Origin: Mitsuaria sp. WAJ17
Lineage (GTDB): Bacteria > Pseudomonadota > Gammaproteobacteria > Burkholderiales > Burkholderiaceae_C
Length of the DNA: 51,746 bases
Direction: 5' to 3'
Assembly: GCF_014174515.1 (NCBI RefSeq)
Contig: NZ_JACJUG010000031.1
Span: forward strand, 1-51,746
Below the pieces are notes generated by a model that was given only the letters and a program-made list of their open reading frames with translations, was not told the DNA's origin and did no database searches. A program made the translations under genes and the position numbers. Of this stretch, positions 16,097-24,471 are shown in pieces; within the stretch, counting starts at the first letter, position 1; each line of letters opens with the position of its first letter.

Positions 16097-16425
16097 GCCA
16101 GCACGCCATCGACGAAGCGGCCCAACTCACCGGAAGAGGCCGCGCCCAGGCGGCTGGCGAGGACTTCACCGTTGCGCACCAGCAGCAGCGTCGGCACGCT
16201 GCGGATGCCGACCTCTCGCGTCAGATCCGGGCAGGCGTCGATATCGATCTTCAGCACACGCAGTGAATCACCGCGCGACTGGGCGAAGGACTCCAGCACC
16301 GGCGCAAGACCCTGGCACGGGCCGCACCAGGTGGCGGCGAAGTCCACCAACGTCGGGCGGTCATCTTCCAGGGCCAGGACCTCACGGGCGTGGCTGTCGT
16401 TGCGGGCTTCGAGGACTGCTTTCAT
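16093..16425 (-). CDS. thioredoxin
   Basis: 110 residues from ATG 16425 (a TTG at 16434 is the alternative). The active site WCGPC follows LVDFAATWCGPCQGLAP, and RSVPTLLL contains the cis-proline loop. This is the complete single-domain thioredoxin fold without signal peptide, so a cytosolic dithiol reductant. It is divergent from the flavoprotein disulfide reductase gene at 16686 and coupled to the damaged lipoprotein gene downstream. Pairing of a thioredoxin with a pyridine-nucleotide disulfide oxidoreductase suggests shared redox use, but this is inferred. Confidence 0.92.
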   Translation of the reverse strand: MKAVLEARNDSHAREVLALEDDRPTLVDFAATWCGPCQGLAPVLESFAQSRGDSLRVLKIDIDACPDLTREVGIRSVPTLLLVRNGEVLASRLGAASSGELGRFVDGVLA

Positions 16426-16685
16426 GGGCGCCAAATCTCTGTAGTTGGAAAGCCTGCATTACATGCGCAGGCTGCTGCACCTTCAAGCAGGACCGGCGAA
16501 TCGGAGCATTGCGCGCGGCGTGCGGAATCCGCTTGGTCAGTTGCGATGGATCCTATTGTTCCGGCATGCGTATCAGTGACTTGGCTGCGACGGTGGTTCA
16601 CTTGCGGGCAACAAGTGCGCACAGTGGAGGCATTGCCAAGCGGCTGGCGCTTGGCTGAAACCCTCGCAACTCGAAGGAGTGATGC

Positions 16686-18128
16686 ATGCGTCAACACCAA
16701 GTGGATGTTGCCATCATCGGCAGCGGTACCGCTGGCATGTCCGCCTACCGCGCCGCCCTGGCGCACACCCGTGACGTGCTGGCCATCGAGGGCGGCCCGT
16801 ATGGCACCACCTGTGCCCGTGTGGGCTGCATGCCCAGCAAGCTGCTGATCGCGGCGGCCGAGGCGGCCCATGCCGTGGCTGAGGCAGGGCGCTTTGGCGT
16901 GCGAGTCGATGCGCCTCCTCGCATCGATGGTGCGGCCGTGATGGCCCGGGTGCGCGGCGAGCGCGATCGCTTTGTCGGGTTCGTGACCGAGGCGGTGCAC
17001 AGCTGGGCGCCGGAGCACCGTCTGCAAGGCTGGGCACGCTTCACGGCGCCACAGACCTTGGAAGTCAGCGGCCATGACGGCGAGCTGCATCGGGTGCAGG
17101 CAGCGCGCATCGTCATTGCCACCGGCTCCGAGCCCCATGTCGAAACGGCCTGGTCGTCGGCGCTGGGTGATCGGCTGATCCGCAATGACGAGTTGTTTGA
17201 CTGGCAGACCCTGCCCAAGGCAGTGCTGGTGCTGGGCACAGGCGTGATCGCGCTGGAGCTGGCCCAGGCGCTGCATCGCCTGGGTGTGCGGGTGCGGGTG
17301 CTCGGCCGCAGCCAGCGCGTGGGTCCGCTCACTGATCCGGCGCTGCAGGCATTGGCACGCGAGCTGTTCAGCAGCGAACTGGCGCTGTCGCTGAACCAGG
17401 CGGCGCCCAAGTTGCGGCGAGAGGGCGACGAGGTCCTGCTTGAACTGGACGGGCACATCGAGCGCTTCGACTTCGCCCTGGCTGCCGCCGGGCGCCGTCC
17501 GCGCTTGGCGGGCCTGGGCTTGGAGCACAGTGGTCTGCCCCTGCAAGCGGACGGGCGCCTGCCATTCGATCGCCATACCGGGCAGGTCGGCGACACGCCA
17601 GTCTTCATCGCTGGCGATGCGGGTGGTGAGCGGGAACTGTTGCATGAGGCAGCCGACGAAGGACGCATTGCGGGCGACAACGCCGGCCGCTGGCCCGATG
17701 TGCGGGTGCGGCCACGCCGCGCGCCACTCGCCGTCGTGTTCAGCGATCCGCAAATGGCCATTGCGGGGCGCAGCCATGCCGAACTGTTGGCAGCGGGCGC
17801 TCCCTTTCTCGCCGGCCAGGTGTCGTTTGCCGACCAGGGCCGCAGCCGCGTGATGGCGGTCAACCAGGGCGCGCTGCATGTCTACGCCGAAGCGGGCAGC
17901 GGACGCCTGCTCGGTGCGGAGATGCTGGGGCCGCGCGCCGAGCATCTGGCCCATCTGCTCGCCTGGTCAGTGCAGCGCGGCGACACCGTGCAGCAGATGC
18001 TGGACAGCCCCTTCTACCACCCGGTCATCGAAGAGGGCCTGCGCACCGCCTTGCGCATGTTGCAGCGCGACTTGCGCATGGCGCCCCCGGCGGTGGAGCA
18101 CTGCCTGGACTGCGGCTCGGGGGCGTGA
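16686..18128 (+). CDS. dihydrolipoyl-dehydrogenase-like pyridine nucleotide disulfide oxidoreductase
   Basis: 480 residues, preceded by AAGGAG. FAD-binding GSGTAGM at residues 12-18, redox-active cysteines C43 and C48 in TTCARVGCMPSK, central NAD domain with VLVLGTGVIALELAQAL, second FAD motif VFIAGDAG, and the C-terminal dimer/active-site segment FYHPVIEEGLRTAL. All catalytic features of the family are present. The gene is not beside any 2-oxoacid dehydrogenase subunits. It heads a same-strand group with two GSTs and an NTF2-like protein, so a detoxification or thiol-redox role is at least as likely as a role in central metabolism. Confidence 0.9.
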   Translation: MRQHQVDVAIIGSGTAGMSAYRAALAHTRDVLAIEGGPYGTTCARVGCMPSKLLIAAAEAAHAVAEAGRFGVRVDAPPRIDGAAVMARVRGERDRFVGFVTEAVHSWAPEHRLQGWARFTAPQTLEVSGHDGELHRVQAARIVIATGSEPHVETAWSSALGDRLIRNDELFDWQTLPKAVLVLGTGVIALELAQALHRLGVRVRVLGRSQRVGPLTDPALQALARELFSSELALSLNQAAPKLRREGDEVLLELDGHIERFDFALAAAGRRPRLAGLGLEHSGLPLQADGRLPFDRHTGQVGDTPVFIAGDAGGERELLHEAADEGRIAGDNAGRWPDVRVRPRRAPLAVVFSDPQMAIAGRSHAELLAAGAPFLAGQVSFADQGRSRVMAVNQGALHVYAEAGSGRLLGAEMLGPRAEHLAHLLAWSVQRGDTVQQMLDSPFYHPVIEEGLRTALRMLQRDLRMAPPAVEHCLDCGSGA

Positions 18129-18167
18129 GCGCCGCACATTGACAACTCTCACAACACACTTTCGACC

Positions 18168-18791
18168 ATGATCGATGTTTACTACGCCCCCACGCCCAAT
18201 GGCGTGAAAATCCCCATCGCGCTCGAAGAGTTGGGCGCACCTTATCGCATCGTGCCCGTCAATCTGGGCCGTGACGAACAGAAGCGCCCGGATTTCCTTG
18301 CGCTCAACCCCAATGGCCGCATCCCGGTGATCGTCGACCCCAAGGGCCCCGAGGGCGAGCCGGTGTCGGTGTTCGAATCAGGCGCCATCCTGCTCTACCT
18401 GGCCGAGAAGTATGGCGGGCTGATGCCGGCCGTTCCCAGGGAGCGCATTCGTGCCCTGGAGTACCTGTTCTTCCAGGTCGGCGGGGTCGGCCCCATGTTC
18501 GGGCAGGCGGGATGGTTCATGCGCCAGTCCGAGCGCATCACTGCGGGCATTGAGCGGTATCAGGCGGAGTCGCGCCGTCTGACGGCTGTTCTGGAGACCC
18601 GCCTGCAGCAGAGCCCCTGGCTGGCCGGAGAGCGCTTCTCGGTGGCTGACATTGCCCACTTTGGCTGGCTTCGCGTGGCCGACTATGCCGGCGTCCGCAT
18701 CGATCGCTACCCCGCCGTGCAGGACTGGCTCCAGCGCATCGAGAGCCGGCCCGCGGTTCAGCGAGCGCTCAGTCCAAACCATGGCGCCTGA
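18168..18791 (+). CDS. glutathione S-transferase, Ure2p/YfcG-like
   Basis: 207 residues. The thioredoxin-like N-terminal domain begins YYAPTPNGVKIPIALEELG, with NPNGRIPVIVD and ESGAILLYLAEKYG (cis-Pro and Glu-Ser glutathione contact). The helical C-terminal domain includes GVGPMFGQAGWFMRQSE and FSVADIAHFGW. TPNGVK and the GPMFGQ helix are typical of nu-class YfcG/YghU enzymes, which show disulfide-bond reductase activity with glutathione. It lies 39 bases after the flavoprotein and 2 bases before a second GST. Confidence 0.92.
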   Translation: MIDVYYAPTPNGVKIPIALEELGAPYRIVPVNLGRDEQKRPDFLALNPNGRIPVIVDPKGPEGEPVSVFESGAILLYLAEKYGGLMPAVPRERIRALEYLFFQVGGVGPMFGQAGWFMRQSERITAGIERYQAESRRLTAVLETRLQQSPWLAGERFSVADIAHFGWLRVADYAGVRIDRYPAVQDWLQRIESRPAVQRALSPNHGA

Positions 18792-18799
18792 GGATGGTC

Positions 18800-19411
18800 A
18801 TGAAGCTCTATCACTTTCCCCTGTCCGGCAATGCGCACAAGGTGCGCCTCATGCTCTCGATGCTGTCGCTACCGCATGAAGTGGCGGTACCCACGGGGGG
18901 CGCTCACAAGCAGCCCGAGTTCCTCGCCATGAACCCGTTCGGTCAGGTGCCGGTGCTGGTGGATGGCGAGGTGGTGGTGCGCGACAGCCAGGCCATCCTG
19001 GTCTACCTGGCGGCCCGCTACGGCGGTCCGGCCTGGTGGCCGGAGGACCCGGCTCGTCTGGCGGCCGTGCAGGGCTGGCTGTCCACGGCAGCCAATGAGG
19101 TGTCGCATGGGCCGGCCTTGCTGCGCATGCATCGCAAGTTCGGCCGCTCCATCGACCTGGAAGCCACGACACAGCGCAGCCTGGCCTTGCTGTACTTGCT
19201 GGACGATCAACTGCGCACACAGCCCTGGCTGGTGCCGGGCGATCAGCCCAGCATCGCGGATCTGGCCGTCTACCCCTACATCGCTCTCGCACCCGAGGGC
19301 GGCCTGGAGCTCTCACCTCACGTCCATCTGATGGCCTGGTTGTCTCGCATGCAGGCCCTGCCTGGCCATGTGGACATGCCGGGCCTGTGGCGCCCCATAG
19401 CCAAAGAATGA
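18800..19411 (+). CDS. glutathione S-transferase
   Basis: 203 residues from ATG 18800; an in-frame ATG at 18794 is possible and would add two residues. N-terminal domain KLYHFPLSGNAHKVRLMLS, NPFGQVPVLVDGEVVV and DSQAILVYLAARYGG; C-terminal domain with WLSTAANEVSHGPALLR and PSIADLAVYPYI. This resembles the bacterial YfcF/theta-like GST group with serine as likely catalytic residue. It is distant from the preceding GST, so they are not a recent tandem duplication. Its stop overlaps the next start (ATGA), indicating translational coupling. Confidence 0.9.
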   Translation: MKLYHFPLSGNAHKVRLMLSMLSLPHEVAVPTGGAHKQPEFLAMNPFGQVPVLVDGEVVVRDSQAILVYLAARYGGPAWWPEDPARLAAVQGWLSTAANEVSHGPALLRMHRKFGRSIDLEATTQRSLALLYLLDDQLRTQPWLVPGDQPSIADLAVYPYIALAPEGGLELSPHVHLMAWLSRMQALPGHVDMPGLWRPIAKE

Positions 19412-19998
19412 ACAACAACGAACCTCAACCCGACTTCACCCGGCGGGAGTTGCTTGTGGCTGGCGCCGCAAGCGCGGCTGTCGGATTTCTCAACCCCAGT
19501 TCTGCGAGCACCATGAATACGACAAGTCCTGAAACCCCGCGTCCCCCATTGCCCCCATTCAGCCGCGAGACGGCGATTCAGAAGGTCCGTGCGGCTGAAG
19601 ACGCATGGAACACGCGCGATGCCAAGCGCGTGACCCAGGCCTACACGGCCAACAGCCGCTGGCGCAACCGAGCCGAGATCTTCCAGGGGCGAGAGGCCAT
19701 CCAGGCCTTTCTGGAGCGCAAATGGGCCAAGGAGCAGGAGTACCGCCTCATCAAGGAACTGTGGGCCGTCAGCGAGAACCGCATCGCCGTGCGCTTTGCC
19801 TACGAATGGCGCGATGACTCGGGCCAGTGGTACCGCGCCTACGGCAACGAAAACTGGGAATTCGATGCCCTGGGCTATATGGCTGTGCGCCATGCCAGCA
19901 TCAATGACCTGCCCATCAAGCCCGAAGAGCGCAAATTCCACTGGCCCCAAGGCCGCCGCCCGGACGACCATCCCTCGCTGAGCGATCTGGGCCTGTGA
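19408..19998 (+). CDS. DUF1348 / NTF2-like protein with Tat-like leader
   Basis: 196 residues; ATG 19408 overlaps the GST stop. Residues about 12-35 read TRRELLVAGAASAAVGFLNP, a twin-arginine export signal pattern (RR, hydrophobic core, Ala-rich end). From about residue 50 a DUF1348 domain follows: KVRAAEDAWNTRDAKRV, SRWRNRAEIFQGREAI, FLERKWAKEQEYRLIKELW, NRIAVRFAYEWRDDSGQW and GNENWEFDALGYM. The family has the SnoaL/NTF2 cone fold, function mostly unknown. DUF1348 proteins are normally cytosolic, so the leader is unusual. A strong terminator follows. Confidence 0.88.
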   Translation: MNNNEPQPDFTRRELLVAGAASAAVGFLNPSSASTMNTTSPETPRPPLPPFSRETAIQKVRAAEDAWNTRDAKRVTQAYTANSRWRNRAEIFQGREAIQAFLERKWAKEQEYRLIKELWAVSENRIAVRFAYEWRDDSGQWYRAYGNENWEFDALGYMAVRHASINDLPIKPEERKFHWPQGRRPDDHPSLSDLGL

Positions 19999-20033
19999 AC
20001 ACCCAGGACTGACTTCAGACAAGGCTTTGCCAG

Positions 20034-20063
20034 AGGGCGCCCCAGCGGGGGCGCCCTTTTTTT
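20034..20063 (+). terminator. rho-independent terminator
   Basis: AGGGCGCCCC (20034-20043) and GGGGCGCCCT (20048-20057) form a perfect 10-bp stem with a 4-base loop, followed by a run of seven T. It ends the lpd-like/GST/GST/DUF1348 operon. Confidence 0.92.
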
Positions 20064-20172
20064 GTGGAGCTGCGCCTGGCTTCAGGGCGTGATGCATCAT
20101 GCCGCGCGCCCCTGCGGACCGGCCGCGGCGACAGGGCGCCAGGCTCTGCACCGGCTGCAGCGTTGGCAAGGC

Positions 20173-20841
20173 CTATCGCGTACGAGCTGCTGCACGCGCC
20201 TCAGTCGGCCAGGCACTCATCGCCACGTCCACCATGCGCAGCAGGCTGCTGGTGCTGGCGCCATCGCGCGCCTGGATCGCCAGGCCCTGAATCACCAGCG
20301 CAAAGTAGCCGGCCAAGGCAGCACAGTCTGCGCCTGCGGGCAGCTCCCCTTCTGCGCGAGCGCGCCTGAGCCGCTGCTCGATGGCCTGTCTGGCCTGCAG
20401 GCGCATGGCTTCGGTCTGAGCGTGCTGGGCTGAATTGGCCGGCGCTCCCTGCAGGCCGGCGGCCGACACCATGCAGCCGGCTGCGTGGCTGGGGTCGGTG
20501 TACTGGCGGCAAGCCGCCCGCAGGGCCTGCTTCATGCACGCGCGCGCCGGCAAACCGGACAGCAGGGCATCGCCGAGGAAGGCGCCATGGCGCTGCGCAT
20601 AGAGATCCAGGCATTCGCGGTAGAGCGACTCCTTGTTGCCAAAGGCCGCATACAGGCTGGGCGGCGCAATGCCCATGGCGCCCGCCAGCGTGGCCGTGGA
20701 TACGCCCTCATAGCCGTGCCGCCAGAAGAGATCCAGCGCCAGGTCCAAGGCCGCCGCGCGGTCAAAGCTGCGCGGGCGCCCGGGCAGGCGGCTTCCCTCT
20801 GGAACGATGGCTGGGGTGGTCGCGGATCTCGAGTTTGGCAT
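20173..20841 (-). CDS. TetR-family repressor
   Basis: 222 residues. The N-terminal helix-turn-helix covers residues about 20-70: GRPRSFDRAAALDLALDLFW, VSTATLAGAMGIAPPSLYAA and FGNKESLYRECLD. The C-terminal ligand-binding part is of the AcrR/TetR_C type (ACRQYTDPSHAAGCMVSAAG). It is divergent from an alcohol-dehydrogenase-like gene. Matching operator-like sites lie 9 bases before its own start and 10 bases before the dehydrogenase start, so it most likely represses both. Confidence 0.92.
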   Translation of the reverse strand: MPNSRSATTPAIVPEGSRLPGRPRSFDRAAALDLALDLFWRHGYEGVSTATLAGAMGIAPPSLYAAFGNKESLYRECLDLYAQRHGAFLGDALLSGLPARACMKQALRAACRQYTDPSHAAGCMVSAAGLQGAPANSAQHAQTEAMRLQARQAIEQRLRRARAEGELPAGADCAALAGYFALVIQGLAIQARDGASTSSLLRMVDVAMSAWPTEARAAARTR

Positions 20842-20849
20842 GGATGAAT

Positions 20850-20865
20850 TGTATCGATCCCTACA
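20850..20865. promoter_or_regulatory. TetR operator O1
   Basis: TGTATCGATCCCTACA differs at one position from the core of O2 (20954-20969). TGTA/TACA arms, 9 bases upstream of the tetR start codon, suit autoregulation. Confidence 0.75.
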
Positions 20866-20950
20866 TAAACAGCAGCGCGACGACTGCCAGACTGCGAAAT
20901 TCAGTCTTGCGCAACACGGAACACCGCGACCGATTCCAGATGGCTACTAT

Positions 20951-20972
20951 TTGTGTATCGATCACTACACAA
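20951..20972. promoter_or_regulatory. TetR operator O2
   Basis: TTGTGTA (20951-20957) and TACACAA (20966-20972) are perfect 7-base arms around TCGATCAC. The site ends 10 bases before the dehydrogenase ATG, so bound repressor would block transcription or initiation. Confidence 0.8.
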
Positions 20973-20982
20973 ATACGGCATC

Positions 20983-22002
20983 ATGAATCAGCAATACAAG
21001 ATTCGCATCGTCGGCGCCCAGGCGCAGCTGCAGGAGCAGGCCGGAGCGGCCATTCACGAGGTCGCTGCGGGCCAGGTGCTTCTGCAAGTGAAGGCCGCGA
21101 GCCTGAACTACCGCGACCTGCTCACCCTGCAGGGCGCTGCCAACGGAGCTGCTCGCGATGGCCTCGTTCCCCTGTCAGATGCCGTCGGCACGGTGCTGGC
21201 TGTTGGCGACGGCGTGCAGGGCTGGCAGGTGGGTGACCGCGCCAGCCCCAACTTCTTCCCGGCCTGGGTCGATGGCCGCTTCGACCCTGCCCATCTGCAG
21301 CTGGCCCTGGGCGGTGGCAACACCGATGGCGTCCTGAGCCAGCAGCTGCTGGTGCCTGCGCAGTCGCTGGTCGCGCCCGCCGCGCACCTCACTGATGAGG
21401 AAGCGGCCACCCTGCCCTGCGCCGGGCTGACGGCCTGGCATGCCTTGTTTGAGCGTGGCCAGGTAAGGGCCGGCGAGACAGTGCTGGTGCAAGGCACCGG
21501 CGGCGTGGCGCTGTTGGGACTGCAGTTGGCCGCAGCTGCGGGGGCTCGGGTGATCGTCACGTCCTCTTCGCATGCCAAGCTGGAACGTGCGCGGCAACTG
21601 GGCGCCTGGGTCACCATCCATTACGGCGACAACCCTGACTGGGACCAGCAGGTCCTGGCCCTGACCGAGGGGCTGGGTGCGGATCACATACTGGAACTGG
21701 GCGGGCCGGACACCTATGACCGCTCCATCCGTGCCGTGGCAGCTGGTGGACGCATTGCACAGATCGGCGTGCTGAGTGGCTTCAATGCCCGCCCCGACAT
21801 CCAGCCCTTGCAATTCAAGAACGCCCGCATCGATGGCATCTGCGTGGGTTCTGTGGCCCAGTTCCAGCGGCTGAATCAATTCATGGCGGAGCACCGCATC
21901 CGCCCTGTGATTGATCGCGTCTTTGACTTCGATGCCAGCCCTGCGGCCTACACGCATCTGGCCTCCGGCCAACACTTCGGCAAGGTGGCCATCCGTCTGT
22001 GA
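20983..22002 (+). CDS. zinc-independent alcohol dehydrogenase / quinone-oxidoreductase-like MDR protein
   Basis: 339 residues from ATG 20983 (an earlier in-frame start would sit inside the operator). MDR superfamily: GroES-like N-terminal half (VKAASLNYRDLLTLQG, PLSDAVGTVLAVGDGVQGW) and Rossmann domain with VLVQGTGGVALLGLQLAAAA. The catalytic zinc ligands are replaced (NYRD in place of the usual C-x-x-D; no GHE motif) and the four structural cysteines are absent, so it is zinc-free, like quinone reductases. It is followed 52 bases later by an AhpD-like gene, the likely second member of the TetR-controlled unit. Confidence 0.88.
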   Translation: MNQQYKIRIVGAQAQLQEQAGAAIHEVAAGQVLLQVKAASLNYRDLLTLQGAANGAARDGLVPLSDAVGTVLAVGDGVQGWQVGDRASPNFFPAWVDGRFDPAHLQLALGGGNTDGVLSQQLLVPAQSLVAPAAHLTDEEAATLPCAGLTAWHALFERGQVRAGETVLVQGTGGVALLGLQLAAAAGARVIVTSSSHAKLERARQLGAWVTIHYGDNPDWDQQVLALTEGLGADHILELGGPDTYDRSIRAVAAGGRIAQIGVLSGFNARPDIQPLQFKNARIDGICVGSVAQFQRLNQFMAEHRIRPVIDRVFDFDASPAAYTHLASGQHFGKVAIRL

Positions 22003-22054
22003 TCAGCCGCATCTGCCTTCCTCCTACTTCCCTTCCTCAACTGAAGAATCCGAC

Positions 22055-22603
22055 ATGAGCAAGTTCCCCATCCACACCACTGACTCCGCACCGGACGCCG
22101 CGCAAGCCTTGCTCGCGCAGGCCCAGCGTCGCTACGGCTTCGTGCCCAATCTGTTCGCAGGCATGGCCAGCGCCCCAGCCCTGCTGGCGGCCTATGTCGA
22201 TACGTCCGAGGCCTATGCGTCCAGCAGCCTGAGCGTGCTGGAGCAGCAAGTGGTGAGCCTCACCGCCAGCCGCCTGCATGGCTGCCACTATTGCGTGGCC
22301 GCACATAGCACCATCTCTCGCATGCAGAACCTGGACGCCACGGTGGTGCAGGCGCTGCGCCAGGGCTTGCCGCTGTCAGATCCCAAGCTGGAGGCGCTGC
22401 GACAGTTCACGCAGCAGATGGTGGAACAACGCGGCTGGCCCCGCGATGGGCAGCTGCAAAGCCTGCTGGCCGCGGGCTACACGCAGCAGACCGCATTGGA
22501 GGTGGTGCTGGGCATTGCCATGAAGGTCATGTCCAACTACAGCAACCACCTGGTCGGCACGCCGCTGGATCCTGCCTTCCAGCCCGCGGCCCTGGCGGCC
22601 TGA
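22055..22603 (+). CDS. AhpD/carboxymuconolactone-decarboxylase family protein
   Basis: 182 residues. The motif LHGCHYCVAAHST provides the C-x-x-C plus His that in AhpD-type proteins carries peroxidase or thiol chemistry. RRYGFVPNLFAGMASAP is the usual N-terminal entry, and EVVLGIAMKVMSNYSNHLV the C-terminal helix pair. Cytosolic. It follows the MDR dehydrogenase on the same strand, a common pairing in peroxide or quinone-stress units. A second, distinct family member lies at 41.7 kb. Confidence 0.9.
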   Translation: MSKFPIHTTDSAPDAAQALLAQAQRRYGFVPNLFAGMASAPALLAAYVDTSEAYASSSLSVLEQQVVSLTASRLHGCHYCVAAHSTISRMQNLDATVVQALRQGLPLSDPKLEALRQFTQQMVEQRGWPRDGQLQSLLAAGYTQQTALEVVLGIAMKVMSNYSNHLVGTPLDPAFQPAALAA

Positions 22604-22618
22604 CGGCCTGACGCAGCC

Positions 22619-23539
22619 TCAGGCGGACAGGGCGGGCTCTGCGCGCAGCCGCTGGATGGCGAGATCCATGAAGGATCGCACCTTGCTGCTCGCGTAGCGC
22701 CCCTCGCGATGAACGAGGTTGAGCTGCAGGGGCGCAGGCGCATAGTCGTCCAGCAGCGTTACCAAGGCGCCGCTGGCCAGGTGCTCGCGCACCTGGTAGC
22801 TCAGCAGGCGCGTCAAGCCCAGGCCGCCCAAGGCAAGCTGCAAGGCCGAATCGTTGGTGGTGGTGACCAGTCGGGGGCTCAGGCGCACAGACAGGGCCTG
22901 CTTGCCCTGTGCGAGCCGCCACTCTGTCGATGGACCACCCGCTGAGGCGGCGATGATGCTGTGATGCTGCAGATCGTTCGGTACGCGCGGCGCTGCGCAC
23001 CGCGCCAGATAGGCCGGCGCGGCGCAGATGACACGTCGCACCAGTCCAACCTGCACGGCTTGCAGGCTGGAATCGGGCAAGTTGCCAACCCGCAGCGCCA
23101 CGTCCACATTCTCGTGAACCAGATCGACCACGCGGTCCAGGAACAGGCAGGTCGCGCTCACCTTGGGATAGCGCTGCAGATACTCCGCCATGATTCCCGT
23201 CACAAAGCGTGCGCCGAACAACACGGGCGCGGTGACGGCGAGATGGCCCTGTGGCTGATGATGCAGGCCGGTGACGGCCGCTTCGGCCTCCTTCAGTCGG
23301 CCCAAGATGCGGCGGCAGTCTTCGACGTAGCGGTCGCCAGCTTCGGTGACTCGCATGCTGCGGGTGGTGCGCGCCAGCAGGCGCGTTCCGAGCTGGCGCT
23401 CCAGCGCGGCAATGGCGCGTGTCACGGCCGGAGGCGAGAGGCCCAGCTGCCGGGCGGCGCCCGCAAAGCCCTGGGCATCGACCACGGCGACAAAGACGTT
23501 CAGGAGGTGGAGGCGGTCAGTCGCGAGCGCGCGAGTCAT
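22619..23539 (-). CDS. LysR-family regulator, module B
   Basis: 306 residues; ATG 23539 overlaps the reductase stop (ATGA). The DNA-binding domain HLLNVFVAVVDAQGFAGAA, SPPAVTRAIAALERQLG and MRVTEAGDRYVEDCRRIL closely matches the regulator at 12898. The effector domain shares LFLDRVVDLVHENVDVALRV, NLPDSSLQAVQVG and TTTNDSA with it. As last gene of a co-translated operon, its level tracks that of the enzymes, an arrangement less usual than divergent LysR genes. It may regulate this operon, the fused module A gene, or both. Confidence 0.92.
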   Translation of the reverse strand: MTRALATDRLHLLNVFVAVVDAQGFAGAARQLGLSPPAVTRAIAALERQLGTRLLARTTRSMRVTEAGDRYVEDCRRILGRLKEAEAAVTGLHHQPQGHLAVTAPVLFGARFVTGIMAEYLQRYPKVSATCLFLDRVVDLVHENVDVALRVGNLPDSSLQAVQVGLVRRVICAAPAYLARCAAPRVPNDLQHHSIIAASAGGPSTEWRLAQGKQALSVRLSPRLVTTTNDSALQLALGGLGLTRLLSYQVREHLASGALVTLLDDYAPAPLQLNLVHREGRYASSKVRSFMDLAIQRLRAEPALSA

Positions 23540-24471
23540 AGGTCCAGCGTCAGACTCTCGCTGCTGGCCCAGCCCACACAGGTGCACAGGCCCTCGGCGC
23601 GCTGTGCAGGGCTCAGACACACATCGCGATGCAGCGGTCGGCCCTCCAGAACGCGGCTGTGGCACTGCCCGCATTCACCGCGTTTGCAGTCATAGGCCAC
23701 GAAAGCGTCGGCGGCTATCAGGGCATCCAGGATGCTGGTGCCTGGCTGAACATCGACCTCGATGCCGCTTTGCGCGAGATGCACGCGAATCGGCTTGTCG
23801 CCCGTCTGAGTCCGGGCACCAAAGCTCTCGAAGTGCAGGGCGGAGGCGGGCCAGCCCAATGCGGCGCCGCGTTCACGAAGCGCATTCAGCAAGGGGACGG
23901 GGCCGCAGGCATGTAGGGTGGCGCCGGGGCTGAATGCCCCCAGCAGGGCATCCAGCGCCGGTGGGGTCGAGCCCGCATGCAGATGCAGGTGCGCGTTTTG
24001 CAGGGCACGGAGCTCGTCCAACATAACCAGACGGTCCTCGCTGCGCGCCAGGTAGTGGAGCTCGAAGGGCTGGCCTGCCGCATTCAAGGCATGGGCCATG
24101 GCATGCATGGGCGTGATGCCGATGCCGCCGGCCATCAGCACGGTGCGGCCTTGCCCGGCCTGCAGCGGGAAGCTATCGAAGGGGCCGTCCACGTCGAGGG
24201 CCTGTCCCTGCGTTAGTTGCTCGTGGATCCAGAGCGATCCGCCGCGTGAGGCAGGGTCCCGCAACACAGCAATGCGGTATTCCTCGGCGGCGCCTTGTGC
24301 GCCAATGAGGGAGTAATGGCGCTCCAGCCCTTGGACGCAGGAGACTGGCAGCTTCAGCCGCAGGTGTGCGCCAGCAGACCAGCCTGGCAAGACCTGACCC
24401 TGCGGATGGCGCAGGCGAAGCTCGAGCACATCTGCGCCATGGCGCAGCAGTTGGTGGACGATCAGCTTCAT
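23536..24471 (-). CDS. FNR-type reductase with C-terminal 2Fe-2S domain
   Basis: 311 residues from ATG 24471, overlapping the preceding stop (ATGA). FAD motif RHYSLIG, NAD(P) motif GGIGITPMHAMAHA, CGPVPLLNALRE, and C-terminal plant-type ferredoxin with YDCKRGECGQC and a distal Cys in LCTCVG. Domain order is as in vanillate O-demethylase and phthalate dioxygenase reductases. It is homologous to residues about 220-534 of the fused protein at 13848-15452, ending with the same LTLDL. It is expected to deliver electrons from NAD(P)H; no oxygenase gene lies close, so the acceptor may be the PNPOx-like protein encoded just upstream. Confidence 0.92.
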   Translation of the reverse strand: MKLIVHQLLRHGADVLELRLRHPQGQVLPGWSAGAHLRLKLPVSCVQGLERHYSLIGAQGAAEEYRIAVLRDPASRGGSLWIHEQLTQGQALDVDGPFDSFPLQAGQGRTVLMAGGIGITPMHAMAHALNAAGQPFELHYLARSEDRLVMLDELRALQNAHLHLHAGSTPPALDALLGAFSPGATLHACGPVPLLNALRERGAALGWPASALHFESFGARTQTGDKPIRVHLAQSGIEVDVQPGTSILDALIAADAFVAYDCKRGECGQCHSRVLEGRPLHRDVCLSPAQRAEGLCTCVGWASSESLTLDL

